Positions 1-7,572 of a stretch of DNA of 11,616 nucleotides are shown one piece after another. The DNA is taken from contig CALPMR020000069.1 in NCBI GenBank assembly GCA_943324725.2, forward strand, positions 1-11,616, in the 5' to 3' direction. The notes under the pieces were generated by a model. That model was not told the origin of the DNA. It did no database searches and was given only the letters and a program-made list of their open reading frames with translations. The translations under genes were made by a program, and so were the position numbers. The stretch's first letter is position 1. The number at the start of each line of letters is the position of its first letter. Source of the stretch: Bordetella parapertussis (GTDB taxonomy: Bacteria; Cyanobacteriota; Cyanobacteriia; PCC-6307; Cyanobiaceae).

Positions 1-2857
1 GCAGCGGCGCTTGCGACAGCGTTGCTGCCACCTCATCCGGCCCGGGCTGGGCCAGCAGCACCAGCAGTTCCAGCGCCATCTGCCGCTGCTGATCCAGCCC
101 CACCCGCATGCCGAAGCCGAATTCGGCGTTGTCCTCGAACAGCGAGTTGCTCCAGGCGGGGCCGCGCCCCTCGGCGTTGCGGCTCCAGGGGGTGGTGGGC
201 AGGTTGCCGCCGTAGATCGACGAACACCCCGTCGCGTTGGCCACGAGCATCCGATCGCCGAACAGCTGGCTGGCCAGCTTGAGGTAGGGCGTTTCGCCGC
301 AGCCAGCGCAGGCCCCCGAAAACTCGAACAGGGGCTGCTGCAGCTGCTGCTGGCCGATCTTGCGCAGGTTGAGAGCGGCGCGGGGCACCTCCGGCAGCGC
401 CTCGAAGTAGGCCCAGTCGCGCCTGGATCGCTCACGCAAAGGCCGCTGCGGCACCATGTTGATCGCCTTGCGCCGCGGTTCGCTGCGATCCCGCGCCGGA
501 CACACCTCCACACAAAGGCTGCAGCCGGTGCAATCCTCGGCCGCCACCTGCAGCGTGAACGCCTGGCCGGCGACATCAGGATCGCGGGCCTCAGCCTGGC
601 GGAAGCCTTCGGGGGCGGCCGCCAGGGCCTCGGGTGGCACCACCTTGGCGCGGATCACGGCGTGGGGGCAGACCATCACGCACTTGCCGCACTGCACGCA
701 GAGATCGCTCTCCCACAGCGGCACGCTCTCGGCGATGTTGCGCTTCTCCCAGCGGGCGGTGCCGGTGGGCCAGGTGCCGTCGCAGGGCATCGCACTGACG
801 GGCAGCTCATCGCCGCGGCGCTGCAACAGGGGGCCGATCACCTCGCGCACGAAGGCGGGAGCAGTGGCCAAGGGAGCAGTGGCCAGGGGAGCAGTGGCCA
901 GGGGATCGGCGGCCACGGCCGCCAGCGCCGGCTCTGGCTCAGCGAGGCTGCGCCAGTCCAGGGGGACAAGATGCTCGAGGGTGGCCTCCACGGCCCGCAG
1001 GTTCATGGCCACCACCGCCTCCCCCTTGGCGCTGTAGGTGTGCTCGATCGAGGCGCGGATGCGCTCGATCGCCTCCTGGCGCGGCAAGACGCCGCTGACG
1101 GCGAAAAAGCACACCTGCATCACCGTGTTGATGTGGGGACCCATGCCGGCTTCGCGGGCCACCCGGTAGGCATTGATCACCCAGACGTCGAGTTGTTTGG
1201 AGCGGATCGCAGCCCGCAAGGGTGCCGGCAGCCGCCGCCAGCTCTCGGGGCCATCAAAGGGGCTGTTGAGCAGCAGGCCGCCACCCTGCACCAGCCCGGC
1301 CGTCAGGTCGAGCCGATCGACGAAATCCCACTGATGGCAGGCCACCAGGGTGGGCCGCTGCACCAGATAGGTGGAGCGGATCGGCCGCGGCCCGAAGCGC
1401 AGGTGCGACACCGTCATCGAGCCGGACTTCTTCGAGTCGTAGACGAAGTAGGCCTGCACGAACAGATCGGTGCCTTCGCCGATGATCTTGATCGTGCTCT
1501 TGTTGCCGCCGACGGTGCCATCGGAGCCCAGTCCGTAGACGATCGCCCGCACCTGGCCCTGATCGGCGCTGTCGCTGCCTTCGGTGATGAAGTCGGGATC
1601 CAGCGGCAGGGAGCGCTGGCTGACGTCGTCGTTGATGCCGACACTGAAATGGTTCAGGGGCCTGGGGAGCGCCGGGTCAAGGCAGCCGAGCAGGTGATCA
1701 CAGACAGCCTTGACCATCGCCGGTGTGAACTCCTTGGAAGCCAGCCCATAGCGCCCCCCCAGCACCCTGGGCAGGGGCCGATCCGGATGCAGGTCCGGCC
1801 AGCTCTCCGCCAGGGCGGCCACCACCTCGAGATACAGCGGTTCACCCACAGCACCAGCTTCCTTGCAGCGATCGAGCACGGCGATGGCCCGCACACTGGC
1901 CGGCAATGCGGCGCTGAACAGGGCTGCGGCGAAGGGCCGGAACAGCCGCACCTTGAGCAATCCCACCCGTTCGCCTCCGGCCTGGAGCCGTTCGAGCGTC
2001 TCCGCGGCGGTCTCGCAGCCGGAGCCCATCAGCACCAGCAGCCGCTCGGCGTCGGCGGGGCCCACGTACTCGTAGGGCTGATAAGTGCGGCCGGTGAGGG
2101 CGGCGAAGGCCGCCATCGCCTCCTGCAGATGGGCCGGGAAGGTCTCGATGAAGGGATTCACCGACTCCCGGCCCTGGAAGTAGGTGTCGGGGTTCTGGGA
2201 GGTGCCGCGCAGCACCGGGTGCTCGGGGCTGAGGGCACGGCGGCGATGCTCGCTGATCCTGTCGATCGGCAGCAGCTGCTGCAGCACCTGATCGGGGATC
2301 GCCACCACCTTCTGGATCTCATGGGAGGTGCGGAAACCGTCGAACATGTGCACGGTGGGCAGGCGGCCGTTGAGGCTGGCCCGGGTGGCGATGGCGGCGA
2401 AGTCGCCGGCCTCCTGCACCGAGGCGGAACAGAGCACGGCGCAGCCCGTACCCCGCACCGCCATCACATCGCCGTGATCACCGAAGATCGACAGGCCCTG
2501 GGCCGCCAGCGCCCGCGACGCCACGTGCAGCACCACCGGCGTCAGCTCCCCCGCCCACTTGTAGAGGTTGGGGATCATCAGCAGCAGCCCCTGGCTGGCC
2601 GTGAAGGTGGTGGTCAGCGTCCCCACCTGCAGCGCTCCGTGCACCGTCCCGGCGGCGCCGGCCTCGCTCTGCAGTTGCACCACCGCCGGCACCGTGCCCC
2701 AGAGGTTGGGGCGACCCTGGGCGCTCCAGGCATCGGCCGATTCCGCCATCGGCGAGGCGGGGGTGATCGGATAGATGGCGATCACCTCGTTGAGGCGATA
2801 GGCCACCCGGGCGACGGCCTCATTGCCGTCGATGGTCACGAGTCTGGCGCCGGTCAT
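1..2857 (-). CDS. nifJ: Pyruvate:flavodoxin/ferredoxin oxidoreductase NifJ, C-terminus cut by window edge
   Basis: This gene encodes a cytoplasmic enzyme that oxidatively decarboxylates pyruvate with CoA to acetyl-CoA and CO2, reducing ferredoxin or flavodoxin. Reading the minus strand from the ATG at 2857 gives about 952 residues without a stop; the family is usually near 1,180-1,200, so roughly the last 240 are outside the window. The N-terminal domain has YPITPASPM (29-37) and the catalytic Glu65 in LQSEAGAAG. A ferredoxin-like domain carries two [4Fe-4S] motifs: C720/C723/C726/C730 and C776/C779/C782/C786. CAGCG (C850, C853) begins the thiamine-diphosphate domain with its own cluster, followed by NATGCSSIYGG. 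The last cluster cysteine expected near the C-terminus is not visible. The ATG is chosen because IDGNEAVARVAYRLNEV follows at the usual distance; a GTG at 2839 is possible but less likely. A pentapeptide repeat (ATAPL) lies at residues 653-667. The gene is divergent from the c-di-GMP genes. Confidence 0.96.
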   Translation of the reverse strand, partial: MTGARLVTIDGNEAVARVAYRLNEVIAIYPITPASPMAESADAWSAQGRPNLWGTVPAVVQLQSEAGAAGTVHGALQVGTLTTTFTASQGLLLMIPNLYKWAGELTPVVLHVASRALAAQGLSIFGDHGDVMAVRGTGCAVLCSASVQEAGDFAAIATRASLNGRLPTVHMFDGFRTSHEIQKVVAIPDQVLQQLLPIDRISEHRRRALSPEHPVLRGTSQNPDTYFQGRESVNPFIETFPAHLQEAMAAFAALTGRTYQPYEYVGPADAERLLVLMGSGCETAAETLERLQAGGERVGLLKVRLFRPFAAALFSAALPASVRAIAVLDRCKEAGAVGEPLYLEVVAALAESWPDLHPDRPLPRVLGGRYGLASKEFTPAMVKAVCDHLLGCLDPALPRPLNHFSVGINDDVSQRSLPLDPDFITEGSDSADQGQVRAIVYGLGSDGTVGGNKSTIKIIGEGTDLFVQAYFVYDSKKSGSMTVSHLRFGPRPIRSTYLVQRPTLVACHQWDFVDRLDLTAGLVQGGGLLLNSPFDGPESWRRLPAPLRAAIRSKQLDVWVINAYRVAREAGMGPHINTVMQVCFFAVSGVLPRQEAIERIRASIEHTYSAKGEAVVAMNLRAVEATLEHLVPLDWRSLAEPEPALAAVAADPLATAPLATAPLATAPAFVREVIGPLLQRRGDELPVSAMPCDGTWPTGTARWEKRNIAESVPLWESDLCVQCGKCVMVCPHAVIRAKVVPPEALAAAPEGFRQAEARDPDVAGQAFTLQVAAEDCTGCSLCVEVCPARDRSEPRRKAINMVPQRPLRERSRRDWAYFEALPEVPRAALNLRKIGQQQLQQPLFEFSGACAGCGETPYLKLASQLFGDRMLVANATGCSSIYGGNLPTTPWSRNAEGRGPAWSNSLFEDNAEFGFGMRVGLDQQRQMALELLVLLAQPGPDEVAATLSQAPL
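857..901 (-). repeat. 15-bp tandem repeat, 3 copies, inside nifJ
   Basis: Three consecutive 15-bp units read gggagcagtggccaa, gggagcagtggccag and gggagcagtggccag on the plus strand. They keep the nifJ frame and encode LATAP repeated three times at about residues 653-667, between the central domains and the ferredoxin-like domain, where a flexible linker would tolerate length change. Confidence 0.93.
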
Positions 2858-2892
2858 GGGCAAGAACCCCGCTCAGCGGCTTGGCCATCTTT

Positions 2893-2898
2893 CTTATA
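2893..2898 (-). promoter_or_regulatory. Possible -10 element for nifJ
   Basis: Reading toward nifJ the sequence is TATAAG, five of six matches to the sigma-70 -10 consensus, with TGCC just upstream resembling a displaced extended -10. It would place transcription start about 30 nt before the nifJ ATG. No convincing -35 hexamer is found at 16-18 bp, so this remains a weak call. Confidence 0.3.
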
Positions 2899-2934
2899 GG
2901 CAGGTTGGCGGACCCGGACCGGTTGTCGTTACGG

Positions 2935-2947
2935 CCCGTGTCACGGG
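2935..2947. promoter_or_regulatory. Perfect short palindrome in the divergent intergenic region
   Basis: CCCGTG-T-CACGGG is a perfect 6-bp inverted repeat around one base. It sits between nifJ and the GGDEF-EAL gene, about 78 bp upstream of the nifJ ATG and 57 bp upstream of the other start. The position would suit an operator for a dimeric regulator acting on either promoter. The sequence does not let me name a regulator, and in DNA this GC-rich such a palindrome can arise by chance. Confidence 0.3.
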
Positions 2948-2968
2948 AGCCGCCCCGCGGCCGGCCCC

Positions 2969-2995
2969 TGGACAGGCCCTGGCCATCCCTACCAT
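2969..2995 (+). promoter_or_regulatory. Possible weak promoter for the c-di-GMP operon
   Basis: TGGACA (2969-2974, five of six matches to -35) is followed after 15 bp by TACCAT (2990-2995, four of six matches to -10). Start of transcription would fall near 3002, making the GTG at 3005 almost leaderless. The spacer is short and the -10 poor. Confidence 0.18.
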
Positions 2996-3004
2996 TGCTC
3001 ATAG

Positions 3005-5644
3005 GTGAAGACCCCCTCCGAGGTGAGCAGCTCCCGTTCAACCTCGGTCCCAGCCAGCCAGTCGGTCCCAGCCAACCAGTCGGGTTCAGCCAGCCAGTCA
3101 GGTTCTGCCACCCCATCGGTTTCAGCCACACCGAAGCTGCTCGCCTCGGCTGCTCAGCTGCCCCGCCGGCCCCTGGGCGTCGCCCTGGGGCTGGTGCTGT
3201 TGATCGGCGCCACCCTGGGGCTCTCGGACGTGCTGCAGCGGCGCCTGAGTCAGCGCCTGATCGACAGGCTGCTGATCAGTCAGAAGCTGCGCATCCAGGA
3301 CAATGTCGATCGCTTCGACGCCACCCTGCGCCACGCCGAAGCCAGCGCACAGCGCTTCGCCGATCTGATCTCCAGCGAACGCCATCCGCTGGGCCAGCCC
3401 GAGTCGGCTGCGATCTGGAAGCGGGAGTTCGAGGCCAGCTTCCAGCGCGGCGCCGATGGTTCCTGGCGGGTGCCCCGCGCCCGGTTCGATCCCCAACGCG
3501 ACGCCAACGCCTGGATTCCGCCGTCTGTGCCGCTGACACCGGAGAACCGCAGCTTCTACCTGCGCTCGCTTGAGATCACCCGCACATTCGGTCTCGGTGC
3601 CCTCAGCGATCTGCTGGTCAACACCTGGATGTTGCCGCTGAGCAGCGGCATGACCGCCTTCTGGCCCAGCAAACCCAACTATCTGTACAACGCCTCCTCC
3701 AGTCTCGACTACCGCAGAACTCCCTGGCTCACGCTCACCGATCCCCGCGTCAATCCGAAGCATCAACCTCGCTGGGTGGGCCCCGAATATGACCCCGCCG
3801 CCCAGGACTGGACGATCAGCGTGGTGGCGCCGATCTTCCGGCATGGGCAGTGGGCCGGCTCCGTCGGCCACAACCTGCTGGTCTCGAAACTGCTGGGCAA
3901 GTTGTTCGACGGCCGCGGTTCGACGCAGGACAGTCTCTCCAGGCCCCTGTTTGTCGCCAATGAGGCCGGCCATCTGCTCGCCCAGCGGGACAGAAGCCCG
4001 CGACGGGATGAACGGGTGCCGCCCCGGTACCTGCCCCTGCTGGCGGGAAACGGCCTGGATCAGGGGCTGCACGTGGTGCCCGATGGCCTCAACTACCTGG
4101 TGGTGGCGCCGATCCCCACCCTCAAGGCCAAGGCCCTCTACGTGGTGGATGGCAGCTGGCTGCGGCGCAGCGTCCAGAAGGAGTTGGTCGGGCTGCAGAT
4201 GGGCGAAGGCCTGTTCGTGCTGCTGGCGGTGGGCTCGGCGATCGGTCTGGCGATCAGCGACGCCCAGGCCCGTCAATCGCAGCAGCAGTTGCTGAAACAG
4301 AGCAACAAGGACCTGGTGCAGCAGGCGCGGCTGGACCAGCTGACCACCCTGCCCAACCGGCTGGGACTGATTGAGGCCGCCAACCGGGCCCTGGAGCGGG
4401 CCCACCGCACCGGCAGCGATCTGTTGGTGGTGTTCCTCGACCTGGACCGCTTCAAGACGATCAACGACTCCCTCGGCCATGGCACCGGTGATGCCCTGCT
4501 GGAGCAGGTGGCCCAGCGACTGAGGCAGACGGTGCGATCCACTGACACGGTGGCCAGGCTGGGAGGCGATGAGTTCGTGCTGGTGATTGAGGATCTCGAC
4601 GATCAATTCGATGCCGGCCATGTGGCGGAAAAACTGCACCAGGCCTTCCTCCAACCGCTGCTGCTCGACGGCGTGGCGATGCCGATCACCCCGTCGATCG
4701 GCATCAGCATCTACCCAGAGGATGGCCAGGACATCGACACGCTGATGCGCCAGGCCGACATGGCCATGTATGCGGTCAAAGCCCGGGGCCGCAACGGTTG
4801 GCTGTTCTTCACCGATGCCATGAACCGGGCGGTGCAGGAGAGGCTCAGCCTGGAGCGCGACATCAGGCACGGTCTGGAGCAGGGCGAGTTCCGGCTCGCC
4901 TACCAGCCCCAGTGGACCATCGATGGCCAGGAACTGACGGGCTGGGAAGCCTTGCTCCGCTGGCATCAACCGCAGCGAGGCCTGCTGGGGCCGGATGCCT
5001 TCCTGTCGGTGGCGGAAGACACCGGCATGATTGCCGAAATCGGAGCTCTGGTGCTGAACCAGGCCTGCCAGGAGGCGATGCGCTGGCAGCAGAGTGGCTT
5101 CGGCCACTTCGGCATCTCGGTGAATCTTTCGGCGCGTCAATTTGCCCTTGGTGATCTACAACAGCATGTCGAGAGTGCTCTGCGGCAGAGTGGCCTGCAG
5201 CCATCGCTGCTGGAACTGGAAATCACCGAATCGGTGCTGATGGCCGATCCCGATCGAGCCAAAGATCTCCTGACCCATTTCAAAGCCCAGGGCATCCGGG
5301 TGGCGATCGATGACTTCGGCACGGGCTACTCCTCCCTCGACTACCTCAGCCGCTTTCCGATCGACCGTCTCAAGATCGATCGCAGCTTCGTCGCCTCCTG
5401 CCTCACCGACCCCAACGGCGCCGCCATTGTCGAGGCCGTGATCTCCCTGGCTCGCTCCCTGGGTCTTTCGGCCATCGCCGAAGGGGTGGAAAGCGAGGAG
5501 CAACGGCACTTTCTCAGGCACCATGGCTGCGACCAGATCCAGGGGTATCTGCTGGGTCGACCGATGGCGCCGGAGGCCATCGCCGGGTTCCTGCACGTCC
5601 ACAGCCAGAAGCAACGGCTGGCGACCAGCCCCCTCCATTCATGA
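3005..5644 (+). CDS. Membrane-bound GGDEF-EAL protein with CACHE-like sensor (c-di-GMP synthesis/degradation)
   Basis: This 879-residue inner-membrane protein combines c-di-GMP synthesis and hydrolysis domains. In order it has a Ser-rich repeated N-terminus (1-44), a membrane helix at about 57-77, an extracytoplasmic region (about 80-395) resembling a double CACHE sensor (W257, Y262), a second helix (about 402-420), a short coiled segment, GGDEF and EAL. The cyclase half is intact: DLDRFKTINDSLGHGTGD and GGDEF at 520-524, with inhibitory site R511-S-T-D514. The phosphodiesterase half is also intact: E648-A-L, NLSARQF, E739/E742 in ELEITES, D769-D770 in DDFGTGYSS, K790 and E826. The start is uncertain. 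A TAG lies directly before the GTG at 3005, so no longer protein is possible; GTG at 3023 is an alternative, and neither has a clear ribosome-binding site. The stop overlaps the next start by 4 bp (ATGA). Motifs alone cannot say which activity dominates. Confidence 0.93.
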   Translation: MKTPSEVSSSRSTSVPASQSVPANQSGSASQSGSATPSVSATPKLLASAAQLPRRPLGVALGLVLLIGATLGLSDVLQRRLSQRLIDRLLISQKLRIQDNVDRFDATLRHAEASAQRFADLISSERHPLGQPESAAIWKREFEASFQRGADGSWRVPRARFDPQRDANAWIPPSVPLTPENRSFYLRSLEITRTFGLGALSDLLVNTWMLPLSSGMTAFWPSKPNYLYNASSSLDYRRTPWLTLTDPRVNPKHQPRWVGPEYDPAAQDWTISVVAPIFRHGQWAGSVGHNLLVSKLLGKLFDGRGSTQDSLSRPLFVANEAGHLLAQRDRSPRRDERVPPRYLPLLAGNGLDQGLHVVPDGLNYLVVAPIPTLKAKALYVVDGSWLRRSVQKELVGLQMGEGLFVLLAVGSAIGLAISDAQARQSQQQLLKQSNKDLVQQARLDQLTTLPNRLGLIEAANRALERAHRTGSDLLVVFLDLDRFKTINDSLGHGTGDALLEQVAQRLRQTVRSTDTVARLGGDEFVLVIEDLDDQFDAGHVAEKLHQAFLQPLLLDGVAMPITPSIGISIYPEDGQDIDTLMRQADMAMYAVKARGRNGWLFFTDAMNRAVQERLSLERDIRHGLEQGEFRLAYQPQWTIDGQELTGWEALLRWHQPQRGLLGPDAFLSVAEDTGMIAEIGALVLNQACQEAMRWQQSGFGHFGISVNLSARQFALGDLQQHVESALRQSGLQPSLLELEITESVLMADPDRAKDLLTHFKAQGIRVAIDDFGTGYSSLDYLSRFPIDRLKIDRSFVASCLTDPNGAAIVEAVISLARSLGLSAIAEGVESEEQRHFLRHHGCDQIQGYLLGRPMAPEAIAGFLHVHSQKQRLATSPLHS
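3044..3133 (+). repeat. 18-bp degenerate tandem repeat, 5 copies, at the start of the GGDEF-EAL gene
   Basis: Five 18-bp units run in a row: tcggtcccagccagccag, tcggtcccagccaaccag, tcgggttcagccagccag, tcaggttctgccacccca and tcggtttcagccacaccg. They encode hexapeptides of the type S-V/G-P/S-A-x-x in the cytoplasmic tail before the first membrane helix. The first two copies are nearly identical and the last two more diverged. Confidence 0.88.
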
Positions 5645-7548
5645 GGGCGAGCTTCGCCCTGCGCACCCTGCTGGTGATCCCCCTGGTGCTGCAGATGGCG
5701 GCCACGGCCGGCGTGATCAGCCTGTTGAGCTACCTCGACCAGCAGCGCCACGCCGATCAGGCGGCCAGCAACCTGCAGGCCCGCACCAGCCGCCAGGTGG
5801 CCGACTATCTGCGCATCTATCTGCAAACCCCCCAGCAGGTGATCCGCACGATGACCGAAGCGGTGGAAAGCGGCCGCCTCAACCCCGGCGATCGCGTCGC
5901 CACCAGCCGCTTCCTCTGGCAGCTGCATCGCATCTTCCCCGCTGCTCCCTATCTGAACTTCGGCCTGGCGAACGGTGATTTCATCGGCCTGGGTCAGGCG
6001 GACAACAACGATCCCAAGCCCTTTCTGGAAGTGGCCGAGGCCGAATCGATTCAACACCTCAAGCAGATCAGCCTCGACGAGCAGGGTCGCCCCGGCCGGC
6101 TCCGACAGATCAAGCCCTTCTCCGATTTTCGCGGCGAAGGCTGGTATCACGAACCGATCCGGGCCAATCGAGTCGTGTGGACGGGGATCTACAACTGGGT
6201 CGATGCCCCTGAGGTGATGGCGATGAGTGCGGGCCTGCCGATCGTCCGGCAGGGGCAGCTGATCGGGGTGGCCGGCGTCGATGTCTTTCTCGCCAACATC
6301 AGCCGCTACCTGCAGACCCTGCCGATCTCCAGCCACGGGGAGGTGTTCATCGTCGAGCCCGATGGGCGCCTGGTGGCTGATTCCAGCGGCCAACTCCCCT
6401 TCTCGATCGTCCAGGGCCAGGGGATCCGGCACCGGGCGATCGATTCCAACGACGCCACGATCCGCAATGCCGCCAGGGCCCTGGTGCGGCGGTTCGGCGA
6501 CTTCAGCTCCCTCAATCAAGCCAACCAGCTCAAGGTGCCGGTGGGTGCCAGCCGTCATCTGGTGCGGGTGGAACCCTTCCGCAACATCGAAGGGCTCAAC
6601 TGGCGCATCGTTGTGGTGATTCCCGACGGGGATATCGATCTCGGCCAGCGCCGCGATGCCCTCACCAACCTGCTGATCTCCCTGGTGGCGATCAGCATCT
6701 CCGGCGGCCTGGCCCTGTTCACCGTCGACCAGGTCAACCGCCAGCTGAACCAGTTGGTGGCAGGCGCCAACGACCTGGCCGAGGGCAACCTGAGCCTGGA
6801 GATCCAGCCCGGCTCGATCCAGGAACTGGCGGTGCTGGCCACCAGTTTCAACGCCATGACCCAGCGGCTGCGCAAGAGCTTTGCCACCCTGCGCTCCCGC
6901 AACCGGGAGATGCGGCGCCTGATCGACAGCCGCACCCAGGAGTTGGAGGACACGAAGCAGCAGCTGGAGCTGGAAGTGCGGCAGCGGCGGCAGGCCGAGG
7001 AGCAATTGCGGCGCGCCCAACAGGATCAGCAGGGACTGAACCAGAAGGATCGTCTCACCGGCCTGACCAATCGTCCTGGCTTCATGGAGCAACTGAAGCG
7101 CACCTGGCAGCAGCAGGAGCAGCTCGGCACCCCCTTGTCCCTGTTGATGATCGATGTCGATCAATTCCAGCGGATCAATGCCAGCTGCGGCCGGGCCGTC
7201 GGCGATCGCTGCCTGATCTGGATCGCCGAGCTGCTGCGGGGTGCGATCAGCCGACCAGGCAGCCTGCTGGCCCGCTACGGCGGGGAGGAGTTCATGTTGC
7301 TGTTGCCGAACTGCGATCGGCAGGGGGCGATCACCATGGCCGAGCGACTGCAGCGGCAGCTGCGGGACCATCCCTTCCCCCGGCTCGGCGGCGAGGGCAG
7401 CGGACCTCTGAGCCTGAGTGTCGGCATCGGCATCGCCACGCTGACGCCATCGGCGCCGGGGGGGCCTGAGCCGTTGATCGCCCGCAGCGAATTGGCGCTC
7501 GAGCGGGCGAAGGCCGAAGGCCCGAGCCGCTGGGTGCACCTCGCCTGA
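5641..7548 (+). CDS. Membrane-bound diguanylate cyclase: CACHE sensor, HAMP, GGDEF
   Basis: This 635-residue protein is predicted to make c-di-GMP from two GTP in response to a signal sensed outside the membrane. It has a membrane helix at about 6-28 and a double-CACHE-type extracytoplasmic domain (about 40-335) with the usual W168/W180/Y184 pattern in GWYHEPIRANRVVWTGIYNW and D214 in GVAGVDV. A second helix follows (about 343-363), then HAMP (about 362-411), a coiled coil (about 412-465, rich in Gln, Glu and Arg) and a GGDEF domain from about 471. The active site reads GGEEF at 547-551, and the guanine-binding N and D of DVDQFQRINASCGRAVGD are kept. The inhibitory RxxD is altered to R538-P-G-S541, so product inhibition may be weak. 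The ATG overlaps the upstream stop by 4 bp with no Shine-Dalgarno, which suggests translational coupling with the GGDEF-EAL gene. It converges on hypC. Confidence 0.93.
   Translation: MRASFALRTLLVIPLVLQMAATAGVISLLSYLDQQRHADQAASNLQARTSRQVADYLRIYLQTPQQVIRTMTEAVESGRLNPGDRVATSRFLWQLHRIFPAAPYLNFGLANGDFIGLGQADNNDPKPFLEVAEAESIQHLKQISLDEQGRPGRLRQIKPFSDFRGEGWYHEPIRANRVVWTGIYNWVDAPEVMAMSAGLPIVRQGQLIGVAGVDVFLANISRYLQTLPISSHGEVFIVEPDGRLVADSSGQLPFSIVQGQGIRHRAIDSNDATIRNAARALVRRFGDFSSLNQANQLKVPVGASRHLVRVEPFRNIEGLNWRIVVVIPDGDIDLGQRRDALTNLLISLVAISISGGLALFTVDQVNRQLNQLVAGANDLAEGNLSLEIQPGSIQELAVLATSFNAMTQRLRKSFATLRSRNREMRRLIDSRTQELEDTKQQLELEVRQRRQAEEQLRRAQQDQQGLNQKDRLTGLTNRPGFMEQLKRTWQQQEQLGTPLSLLMIDVDQFQRINASCGRAVGDRCLIWIAELLRGAISRPGSLLARYGGEEFMLLLPNCDRQGAITMAERLQRQLRDHPFPRLGGEGSGPLSLSVGIGIATLTPSAPGGPEPLIARSELALERAKAEGPSRWVHLA
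5888..5895. repeat. HIP1 octamer GCGATCGC
   Basis: Exact match to the highly iterated palindrome found in many cyanobacterial genomes, inside the diguanylate cyclase gene. Confidence 0.75.
7202..7209. repeat. HIP1 octamer GCGATCGC
   Basis: Second exact copy of the cyanobacterial octamer, inside the GGDEF domain coding region. Confidence 0.75.
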
Positions 7549-7572
7549 ACGGCCCTTGGCCCCAGCGTCATC

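Noticed and set aside
11..2899. A 962-codon open frame on the plus strand opposite nifJ
   Set aside because: Its translation is rich in His, Gly, Gln and Ala without any family motif, while the opposite strand encodes a complete run of NifJ motifs. Long antisense frames are common in GC-rich DNA with strong third-position bias.
3122..5140. A 672-codon minus-strand frame opposite the GGDEF-EAL gene
   Set aside because: It shows the same compositional shadow pattern, with no recognisable domain, and lies fully opposite a gene with intact catalytic motifs.
5341..7539. A 732-codon minus-strand frame opposite the diguanylate cyclase
   Set aside because: It spans the 3' end of one real gene and nearly all of the next, has shadow-like composition and no motif.
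7549..7572. Possible bidirectional terminator between the convergent genes
   Set aside because: Only a 4-bp GGCC/GGCC arm pair with a 3-nt loop is present and there is no T-tract on either strand.
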